A DNA stretch of 48,625 nucleotides from Candidatus Firestoneibacteriota bacterium (GTDB taxonomy: Bacteria; Oederibacteriota; D2-FULL-39-29), in assembly GCA_903891415.1 (NCBI GenBank), contig CAITEH010000063.1, positions 1-48,625 of the forward strand, read 5' to 3'. This document shows positions 42,795-48,625 of the stretch, piece after piece. The notes below the pieces were generated by a model. That model did no database searches and was not told the DNA's origin. It worked only from the letters and a program-made list of their open reading frames with translations. How positions within the stretch are numbered: position 1 is the stretch's first letter; each line of letters begins with the position of its first letter. Made by a program: the position numbers and the translations under genes.

Positions 42795-43868
42795 ATGAGC
42801 TTTCTTGACAGCCTGGCGGACATAGAAAAAAAGTACCATGAGTTAAGCGAAGCTCTGGCCGTTTCCAAGGGAGGCAATGACTATCAAGGTAAAATGAAGC
42901 AGCTTTCCAACCTGGGGCTCATTGTCGAGAAATATAATGATTATAAAAAGGTCGCGGGAGATATTGCCGGCTCCAGCGGCCTTTTAAATTCCGGAGATAA
43001 TGAAATAAAGGAACTGGCAAGACAGGAAATAAAGGAACTGGAAGAAAAAAAATCAGCTCTTGAAAAAGAGATAAAACTTCTGCTTGTGCCCAGAGATCCC
43101 AATGATGATAAGAACATAATAGTCGAAATAAGAGCAGGGGCGGGCGGGGATGAATCCGCACTTTTTGCGGCCGAACTATTCCGCTTGTATACGAGATACG
43201 GGGAGGCCCGGGGCTGGAAGGCGGAAGTACTTTCGTCCAATCAAATCGGTATCGGCGGTTTTAAGGAAATTATTTTTTCAATGCTGGGAAAAGGGGCCTA
43301 TAGCCGGCTCAAATATGAAAGCGGTGTGCACCGTGTTCAAAGGGTCCCGGCAACCGAGGCCTCCGGGCGCATACATACTTCGACTGTTACTGTTGCGGTT
43401 TTACCGGAAGCAGAAGATGTTGATGTTGAAATAAAACCCGAAGAACTCAGAATAGATACCTACTGCGCGGGCGGGCATGGCGGGCAGAGCGTAAATACCA
43501 CCTATTCCGCCGTACGAATAACGCATATACCCACAAATATTGTAGTGGCGTGCCAGGATGAAAGATCCCAGCTGAAAAACCGCGCCAAGGGCATGAAGGT
43601 CCTGAAAACAAGGCTACTTGCGCTCCGCATGGAAGAACAGCAGAAGCTTATCGGAGATGAGAGGCGTTCACAAATAGGCAGCGGAGATAGAAGCGAAAAA
43701 ATTAGGACCTATAACTTCCCGCAAAACCGGGTGACAGATCACAGGATCAATGTTTCCATATACAATCTGCCGGAGATCATGGAAGGCCATATTGACGGTT
43801 TAATAGATCCGCTTATAGAGATAGAACATAATGAGCGTTTAAAAGACTTTGAAAAGAACAGCAAATGA
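42795..43868 (+). CDS. prfA: Peptide chain release factor 1
   Basis: RF1 reads UAA and UAG. The PAT codon-recognition motif is seen in RVPATEASGRIHTSTVTV. The GGQ loop (G229-G230-Q231) lies in CAGGHGGQSVNTTYSAVR. The coiled-coil first domain (KYHELSEALAVSKGG...) and the 357-residue length are normal. The ATG has no ribosome site and lies 6 bases after the rpmE stop, so it is likely served by coupled translation. It overlaps prmC by 4 bases. Confidence 0.97.
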   Translation: MSFLDSLADIEKKYHELSEALAVSKGGNDYQGKMKQLSNLGLIVEKYNDYKKVAGDIAGSSGLLNSGDNEIKELARQEIKELEEKKSALEKEIKLLLVPRDPNDDKNIIVEIRAGAGGDESALFAAELFRLYTRYGEARGWKAEVLSSNQIGIGGFKEIIFSMLGKGAYSRLKYESGVHRVQRVPATEASGRIHTSTVTVAVLPEAEDVDVEIKPEELRIDTYCAGGHGGQSVNTTYSAVRITHIPTNIVVACQDERSQLKNRAKGMKVLKTRLLALRMEEQQKLIGDERRSQIGSGDRSEKIRTYNFPQNRVTDHRINVSIYNLPEIMEGHIDGLIDPLIEIEHNERLKDFEKNSK

Positions 43869-44725
43869 CCATCAGCAAGCTTCTGATAACCGGTGCCACA
43901 ATATTAAAAACAGCGGGAATAGATAATCCCGCAAAAGAAGTTGAGCTCTTTCTCGCCCATATCTTAAAATCCAAACGCATAGATATGTATTTGAATTCAA
44001 ACAATATGGTGGCCGAAGAGGATATTAATATTTTCCGGAGTTTTATTGAACGCAGGGTGAAAAAGGAACCTGTGGCATATATTGTCGGGTTCCAGGAATT
44101 CAGGGAGCTTACTTTTAAAGTGGACAAAAATGTGCTGATCCCAAGGCCGGAAACCGAGCTGCTGGCGGAATATGCGCTGGAACTGATAAATAAACAGATC
44201 AAGGGCTATGAGATCCTGGACCTGGGTACCGGCTCCGGGGTTCTGGCGGTTACCCTTCAAAAAAGGTTCCCTTTTGTCAAAATGACAGCCCTGGATATTT
44301 CCCGTAAAGCCCTGAAAATTGCAAAAGAAAACGCGGCGGCGCATAAAGTGGGCGGGCAGATAACGTTCCTTGAAAGTGATATGTTCAAAAACATTAAGAA
44401 AAATAAAAAGTTTCACCTGATAGTAAGCAATCCGCCTTATGTCCCGCGCGAAGAAATGAAAGAACTTATGGAGGACGTGCGGCTCTATGAGCCCAAGCAG
44501 GCTCTTGACGGCGGAAAGCAGGGGCTCAAATTCTATAAAGAAATAATAAAAAGAGCTCCGGGATATCTTTTTCCCGGCGGTTATCTTTGCCTGGAACTCG
44601 GGTTCGGGCAGGCGGAAAGTATAAGAAATTTGTTTAATGAAAGCGGGAAATTTGCTATAGTGAAAATAATAAGGGACTTCGCGTCCATAGAAAGAGTTAT
44701 CATTGTAAAGGTGAAAAATGGATAA
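43865..44725 (+). CDS. prmC: Release factor glutamine methyltransferase
   Basis: Class I S-adenosylmethionine methyltransferase of 286 residues, with the N-terminal five-helix substrate domain, LIPRPETELLAEYAL, the SAM loop ILDLGTGSGVLAVTLQ and the catalytic NPPYVP. It methylates the GGQ glutamine of the release factor encoded just upstream (ATGA overlap). It overlaps murA by 8 bases. Confidence 0.97.
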   Translation: MTISKLLITGATILKTAGIDNPAKEVELFLAHILKSKRIDMYLNSNNMVAEEDINIFRSFIERRVKKEPVAYIVGFQEFRELTFKVDKNVLIPRPETELLAEYALELINKQIKGYEILDLGTGSGVLAVTLQKRFPFVKMTALDISRKALKIAKENAAAHKVGGQITFLESDMFKNIKKNKKFHLIVSNPPYVPREEMKELMEDVRLYEPKQALDGGKQGLKFYKEIIKRAPGYLFPGGYLCLELGFGQAESIRNLFNESGKFAIVKIIRDFASIERVIIVKVKNG

Positions 44726-45968
44726 GTTTATTGTTGAAGGCGGTTACCGGCTGAAAGGCAGGGTGAACCTTTCCGGAAGCAAGAACGCGGCGCTTCCCAT
44801 AATGGCCGCAACGCTCCTTACCGATAAAGAATGCGTGCTTAACAACATTCCGCATTTGAACGATACCCTGGTAATGAATAAGCTTGTAAATATTCTCGGC
44901 GGCAAGGTTTCCTTTGAAGGTAATACCGTGCGGGCTCTTAATAAAACGATCAAGGAATTCAAAGCGCCCTATGATCTGGTTAAGACCATGAGAGCGTCCG
45001 TTTATGTGATGGGAGCGCTGCTGGGCCGATATAACAAGGCCGAAGTAGCCATGCCCGGCGGCTGTATCATAGGAGAAAGGCCTATTAATCTGCATCTCAT
45101 GGGTTTCGAAAAACTCGGCGCAAAAATAGTTATTGAACACGGCTATATAAAAGCGAAAGCAAAGAAATTAAGAGGCGCGGATATATATCTGGACACGGTA
45201 AGCGTGGGGGCCACCGCCAACATTTTAATGGCCGGCATCTACGCGCAGGGGCAGACTATCATACGGAATGCGGCGCAGGAGCCGCACATTGTTGACCTTT
45301 GTAATTTTCTTAACAAACTCGGGGCGAGGATCAAAGGCCAGGGTACTAATACTATTACGCTCCAGGGAGTTACTTCTCTTAAAGGCGGAACTTATAACGT
45401 AATTTCCGATTATATTGAGGCAGGTACCTTTATGGTAGCTTCTGCGATAACAAACGGTAAGATAGAACTGGTAAATGCGCCTTTAGATAACATTGAAGCA
45501 GTAAAAGATAACCTGATCGATACGGGTTCAGAGGTTAAACGCGTTAAAAAAAACCTTCTGGTTAAGGGCCTTGCCAAACCCAGGCCCTCCAAGATCGATA
45601 CGGCGCCCTATCCCGGCTTTCCGACAGATATGCAGGCCCAGTGGATGGCCCTGATGTCTGTAGCCGGCGGCACCAGCATAGTAAACGAAACTATCTGGGA
45701 AAAGCGTTTCATGCACGTCCCTGAACTAAACCGCATGGGCGCGGATATAACTACAAAAGGCAATACCGCCGTAATAAAAGGCGTAAAAGGGCTTTCCGGC
45801 GCGCCCGTTATGGTTTCAGACCTTAGGGCCGGTGCTTCTCTCGTACTTGCAGGCCTTAGAGCCAAAGGCACGACTGAAATATCCAGAGTCTACCACCTGG
45901 ATAGAGGCTACGAAAAGATAGAAAAAAAATTGGAAGCCCTGGGTGCGAAGATAAGAAGATTTAAGTAA
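44718..45968 (+). CDS. murA: UDP-N-acetylglucosamine 1-carboxyvinyltransferase
   Basis: First enzyme of peptidoglycan precursor synthesis: it adds enolpyruvate from PEP to UDP-GlcNAc. SGSKNAALPIMAATLL (with the substrate-binding Lys/Asn) and the catalytic loop MPGGC116IIGERPINLH are present, so the active cysteine is kept and the enzyme should be of the fosfomycin-sensitive type. LRAGASLVLAGLRAKG and the RVYHLDRGYEKIEKKLEALGAKI ending are standard. Length 416 is normal. It closes the rho operon and is followed by a palindromic terminator. Confidence 0.97.
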   Translation: MDKFIVEGGYRLKGRVNLSGSKNAALPIMAATLLTDKECVLNNIPHLNDTLVMNKLVNILGGKVSFEGNTVRALNKTIKEFKAPYDLVKTMRASVYVMGALLGRYNKAEVAMPGGCIIGERPINLHLMGFEKLGAKIVIEHGYIKAKAKKLRGADIYLDTVSVGATANILMAGIYAQGQTIIRNAAQEPHIVDLCNFLNKLGARIKGQGTNTITLQGVTSLKGGTYNVISDYIEAGTFMVASAITNGKIELVNAPLDNIEAVKDNLIDTGSEVKRVKKNLLVKGLAKPRPSKIDTAPYPGFPTDMQAQWMALMSVAGGTSIVNETIWEKRFMHVPELNRMGADITTKGNTAVIKGVKGLSGAPVMVSDLRAGASLVLAGLRAKGTTEISRVYHLDRGYEKIEKKLEALGAKIRRFK

Positions 45969-45991
45969 AAATAGCGGCCGCTATTTTTACT
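45964..45991. terminator. Perfectly palindromic terminator after murA
   Basis: The 28 bases 45964-45991 read the same on both strands (centre between 45977 and 45978), with a G+C core flanked by A5 and T5. The palindrome starts within the stop region of murA. It can end transcripts arriving from either side. Confidence 0.8.
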
Positions 45992-46002
45992 GATTTCCCT
46001 GC

Positions 46003-46040
46003 CAAAAAAAATGCCCCCTAATTTAAATAAGAGGGCATTT
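46003..46040 (-). terminator. Terminator of the GH16 pair (minus strand)
   Basis: On the minus strand, AAATGCCC (46040-46033) pairs with GGGCATTT (46016-46009) and is followed by a T run (A run at 46004-46010 on the plus strand). It lies 20 bases beyond the stop of the downstream GH16 gene. Confidence 0.8.
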
Positions 46041-46059
46041 GCAGAACTTTGTCAGTACG

Positions 46060-46815
46060 TTATTTATTTCCAGCCTTATACGGGTAGAACTTTATCCAGT
46101 CCACGAGATAAAGACAGTCAGTATCGGCTTTTGGCGGCCCGTTTATCCATTTCTTTGAAGACCAAAAATTTAATTTCAGCGTATAAGGGGAATCGATCTT
46201 GATATCGTTGCCGCTGTAGGTATAGGTATAGAGCACTTTGTCATCCACAAACCAGTCTATTTTATCAGGTGTGATCTCAAACCCGTAAATATGAAAATCT
46301 TCGGAAGGATTAAAATTTAGTTCTGTGCCTTTGGCGGGCCCGCCGCTTTTATGCCCTGCCGCGTGTACGGCATAATTAACTTTTCCCGTATTTTTTACGA
46401 ATTCACCGGTCAGGAATTCAATATCTATCTCCTGTTTGGTGCCTTTACCGCCTTCACCCCAGTCAATGGTATAGAACGAATTCAGGACGCCTTTGACGGA
46501 AGAAGGTTTTGCTCTATATTCCCACCTGCCGTACAAAAAGGTTTTTCTTGTTTCAATGGCTGAACTGAGATTACTTTTAGTCGCGCCGTCATATCTGAAA
46601 AGCATATTCAACATGCCGTCTTTCGCGTAGCAGCGCTCAGGTGAAGTTTGCCCGCCGTGTTCTTTCCAACCGGCAACCTCCCAGACCGCGCTGTCTATCG
46701 GCTTATCAAAATTTTCTTCAAAAGAGGGTACCTTATCTATATCCGGATTAAAAGCCGCAAGTGCAGCGGAAGAAAAGAACAGGCAGAGCAAAAACGCAAG
46801 AAAAGAGTATTTCAT
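46060..46815 (-). CDS. Secreted GH16 glycoside hydrolase, paralogue 1
   Basis: Signal peptide MKYSFLAFLLCLFFSSAALA (cut near residue 20). The 230-residue mature domain is a GH16 beta-jelly-roll. The catalytic motif EIDIE gives E129, D131 and E133. LYGRWEYRAK precedes it and FHIYGFEITPDKIDWFVDD follows it, all family signatures. GH16 enzymes cut beta-1,3 or beta-1,3/1,4 glucans, agar, carrageenan or xyloglucan; the substrate cannot be told here. The ATG overlaps the stop of paralogue 2 by 4 bases, so the pair is co-translated. Confidence 0.9.
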   Translation of the reverse strand: MKYSFLAFLLCLFFSSAALAAFNPDIDKVPSFEENFDKPIDSAVWEVAGWKEHGGQTSPERCYAKDGMLNMLFRYDGATKSNLSSAIETRKTFLYGRWEYRAKPSSVKGVLNSFYTIDWGEGGKGTKQEIDIEFLTGEFVKNTGKVNYAVHAAGHKSGGPAKGTELNFNPSEDFHIYGFEITPDKIDWFVDDKVLYTYTYSGNDIKIDSPYTLKLNFWSSKKWINGPPKADTDCLYLVDWIKFYPYKAGNK

Positions 46816-47576
46816 TTTGCCTCCGGCTTTTTATATTCTTTATAGGGGTAGAATTTTATCCAGTCGATCAGGTAGAGACAGTCGGTATCGGCTTTTGGCG
46901 GTCCTTTTACCCAGCCGGAATCCCCGCGGGTGTTTAGTTTCAGGAGATACGGAGAATTTATTTTAATATCATTGCCGCTGTAATTGTAAGTGTAGATAAC
47001 CTTACCGTCTGCGAGCCACTCTATCTTTTCCGGGGTAATTTCAAAACCATAGACATGAAAATCGGCAGAGGCATTAAAGCCCAAATCTATGTCCGGTGAA
47101 GTACTGGTGCTTTTTTTACCTGCCATATGTACAGCCAAATGAACTTTGTTTTTTGCGATGGTAAGAAATTCTATATCTATCTCTTGTTTGGTACCTTTAC
47201 CCTCCGCACCCCAGTCAATGGTATAAAAGGAATTCAGTACACCTTTTTCGGAGGCAATCTTAGCTCTGAATTCCCAGCGGCCATAAAGGAATTCCTGCTT
47301 TGTTTGGAGAGCTGAGCTGAGAACAGTTTTTGATGCCCCGTCATATCTTAAGACCATATTTAACATACCGTCTTTTAATACAAGGCGGTCAGGTGAGAGC
47401 TGGCCTTTATGCTCTTTCCAGGTTCCTAGTTTCCAGACCGTTTCATCTAATTTATCCTTGTCGAAATTTTCCTCAAAGACCGGAGTTTTGTCTATTTCCG
47501 GGCCAAAGGCAGCAATTGCGCGGGACGAAAAGCAAAGACAAAAACAGAACATTAGTGCAAGTACAGTAGATTTCAT
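46812..47576 (-). CDS. Secreted GH16 glycoside hydrolase, paralogue 2
   Basis: First gene of the pair, with GGAGGAAA just before the ATG. Signal peptide to about residue 23 (CFSSRAIAA), then a GH16 domain with LYGRWEFRAK and QEIDIEF (E132, D134, E136). The two proteins share most blocks, including GVLNSFYTIDWG, YSGNDIKI.SPY.LKLN and the C-terminal KADTDCLYL.DWIKFYPYK, so this is a tandem duplication. Differences cluster in the loop after the active site, where substrate preference may differ. A TATAAT-like box lies about 55 bases upstream, with a poor -35. Confidence 0.9.
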   Translation of the reverse strand: MKSTVLALMFCFCLCFSSRAIAAFGPEIDKTPVFEENFDKDKLDETVWKLGTWKEHKGQLSPDRLVLKDGMLNMVLRYDGASKTVLSSALQTKQEFLYGRWEFRAKIASEKGVLNSFYTIDWGAEGKGTKQEIDIEFLTIAKNKVHLAVHMAGKKSTSTSPDIDLGFNASADFHVYGFEITPEKIEWLADGKVIYTYNYSGNDIKINSPYLLKLNTRGDSGWVKGPPKADTDCLYLIDWIKFYPYKEYKKPEAK

Positions 47577-47771
47577 TTTTCCTCCAAATATTTAATTCTA
47601 CTACTTCTTGTTTGTATAATATTATACTACGAATAAAAGCTGATTTAAAGAAAAATGGCAGAAATGTCAGAAAATTACAGAAATTTTATTAAGTTTCATA
47701 ATAATAATTTTCCGGCAGGCAAAAGAGAACTAATTGGACAGTTGAATAGCCCTCTAAATTACCTTGTAACC

Positions 47772-47814
47772 GCAAAGTGATAATGTCCTAAAGTAGCAAA
47801 GTAGAAATGTCCTA
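47772..47814 (+). repeat. Direct repeats at the left end of the ISNCY-like element
   Basis: GCAAAGTGATAATGTCCTA (47772-47790) recurs as GCAAAGTAGAAATGTCCTA (47796-47814): 16 of 19 bases are the same at a period of 24. They lie just upstream of the transposase start and are probably transposase-binding sites. The exact outer end of the element is not visible. Confidence 0.55.
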
Positions 47815-47819
47815 TTGGA

Positions 47820-47856
47820 ATCATGATAGTATTGAACCTCGGAGGGCTATCATGAT
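47820..47856 (+). promoter_or_regulatory. Hairpin enclosing ribosome site and start codon of the transposase
   Basis: ATCATGATAG (47820-47829) pairs perfectly with CTATCATGAT (47847-47856). The loop holds GGAGGG (47841-47846), and the ATG start (47852-47854) lies in the 3' arm. In RNA read from outside the element this would hide the start codon. Confidence 0.6.
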
Positions 47857-48517
47857 AAAAAAGGACACTCTAACGATGAGCATAGAAGAGATTAAACGAT
47901 TGCAAATAGTTAACAAAGTGTTAGACAAAAGGATCAAACAGAAAGATGCGGCTGAAATATTAGATTTAAGCGAGCGACAAATAAGGCGATTGGTAAGAAG
48001 TCGTAAAGGAAAAGGTGAAAAAGGCCTGATTCATGGTTTGAGAGGGAAAGAATCTAAAAGGAAGCTATCTTCAGAAAAGAAAGATTTGATAATAGACAAG
48101 TGTGCAGAGTTGTACAAAGGTTTTGGGCCAACGCTGGCGCAAGAGAAACTTGAGGAACGAGACAAAATTAAAATAAGCAGAGAGAGTTTAAGGCAGATAT
48201 TGCTGGAAGTTGGACTTTGGGAAATTAGCCGGAAATCAAAAATGCATAGGCATTGGCGGGAACGAAAACTGTATTTTGGAGAAATGGTACAATCGGATGG
48301 AAGCAGGCATAAATGGTTCGAAGATCGGGGTCCAGAAGCGGCTTTAATGGGCTACATAGATGATGCAAAGAGTGAAGTATTCTGCGAGTTTCATGAATAT
48401 GAAGGAACGATACCAGCGATGAAAAGCTTTAAAGGGTATATTAAAAAGTATGGAATACCAATGAGTGTATATGTTGATAAGCATTCTGAGTCTTCCCCAA
48501 AAAAGTGGACACTATGA
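47852..48517 (+). pseudogene. ISNCY-family transposase, truncated by insertion
   Basis: The start is ATG 47852 with GGAGGG upstream; the frame continues upstream to 47807 without support. Residues 1-60 contain a helix-turn-helix (KDAAEILDLSERQIRRLVRSR). The DDE catalytic core begins with GEMVQSDGSRHKWFEDRGPEAALMGYIDDA (first Asp) and reaches YVDKHS (second Asp). Then the frame runs into foreign sequence and stops after eight more residues. Family members are about 400-450 residues long, so the third catalytic acid and the C-terminus are lost; 221 residues remain. No activity is expected from this copy alone. Confidence 0.82.
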
Positions 48518-48625
48518 AGAGGTGGTGCTAATATAGAACCGTCTCAAAGGCGGAGGTGTCCAATGGAAGAGAACCAGAGAAAGAGACAGTTTGATAAGGC
48601 GTTTAAGATATCGGCAGTAAAGATG
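48487..48625 (+). mobile_element. IS3-like insertion sequence, left end (runs off the window)
   Basis: The sequence from TGAGTCTTCCCC through AAAAAAGTGGACACT is of the kind found at IS3/IS150-type termini. A small basic reading frame with its own ribosome site follows 50 bases later. It starts exactly where transposase homology of the first element ends, so it is an insertion into it. Confidence 0.65.
48563..48625 (+). CDS. IS3-type OrfA transposase, N-terminal 21 codons only
   Basis: ATG 48563 after GGAGGTG (48552-48558). The visible residues EENQRKRQFDKAFKISAVKM match the start of IS3-family OrfA helix-turn-helix proteins (…R.F..EFK..AV.L). The frame is open to the last base of the window; the rest lies beyond. 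Confidence 0.65.
   Translation, partial: MEENQRKRQFDKAFKISAVKM

Larger units (their letters stand above)
47772..48486 (+). mobile_element. ISNCY-like insertion sequence, interrupted
   Basis: Contains the terminal repeats and the first half of a transposase gene. At 48487 its sequence stops and the end of another element begins. The right end is outside the window, if it exists. The left boundary given is the first repeat, so the element may begin somewhat earlier in the gap 47577-47851. Confidence 0.7.

Overview
The window reads as a piece of the chromosome of an uncultivated, anaerobic, diderm (Gram-negative-type) bacterium. It carries an Hdr/Flx iron-sulfur electron-transfer operon and formate-tetrahydrofolate ligase, with no respiratory oxidase genes. 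A PorV/PorQ-like barrel, several lipoproteins with lipoboxes and a LolB-like lipoprotein point to an outer membrane. SpoVG, the rho-rpmE-prfA-prmC-murA order and the many TPR and propeller proteins fit a deep-branching candidate-phylum lineage (Elusimicrobiota/Omnitrophota/Firestonebacteria-like). That placement is inference, because there is no rRNA in the window. By eye the G+C content is in the low-to-mid 40s.

Layout. 1-5311: a run of secreted proteins (outer-membrane barrel, SBBP-type propeller with an FlgD-like tail, glycosidase-like protein, right-handed beta-helix protein). 5421-6713: a fusion of hexulose-6-phosphate synthase and an RraA-like domain. 6825-7441: a toxin-antitoxin pair (RHH-like antitoxin and PIN toxin) with a consensus promoter. 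7620-14342: hdrC-hdrB-hdrA-mvhD/flxD-flxC-flxB-flxA, predicted to oxidise NAD(P)H by flavin-based electron bifurcation. 14470-16185: fhs. 16321-19968: glutamate-type dehydrogenase, class III aminotransferase and an AEC transporter; the first two genes are each preceded by an almost identical structured 52-nt leader. 19971-24279: a helicase-exonuclease fusion (MrfA plus MrfB in one chain) and cinA. 24563-31310: two large paralogous propeller proteins and a DUF4139-type protein. 31350-33563: a TPR-containing penicillin-binding protein and a divergent HU gene. 33646-38330: a geranylgeranyl-reductase/TPR fusion, a LolB-like lipoprotein, ispE and spoVG. 38389-40934 (minus strand): two paralogous GT87-type membrane glycosyltransferases. 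41196-45968: rho-rpmE-prfA-prmC-murA. 46060-47576 (minus strand): tandem GH16 glycosidases. 47772-48625: an ISNCY-like transposase gene cut by a second, IS3-like element that runs off the end.

How the genes work together. The Hdr/Flx complex, Fhs and the formaldehyde-fixing HPS domain all touch one-carbon and reducing-equivalent metabolism. Dehydrogenase, aminotransferase and permease form an amino-acid module that looks co-regulated through the duplicated leader. IspE and the geranylgeranyl reductase suggest local isoprenoid work. Promoters are unusually legible: several match TTGACA-N17-TATAAT closely, and two of them (cinA and one GT87 gene) place the start codon at the predicted transcription start, so those mRNAs are probably leaderless. 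No stretch longer than 300 bases lacks a gene; the longest gaps are 24280-24562 and 47577-47851. I recognised no tRNA, rRNA, CRISPR array or replication origin.
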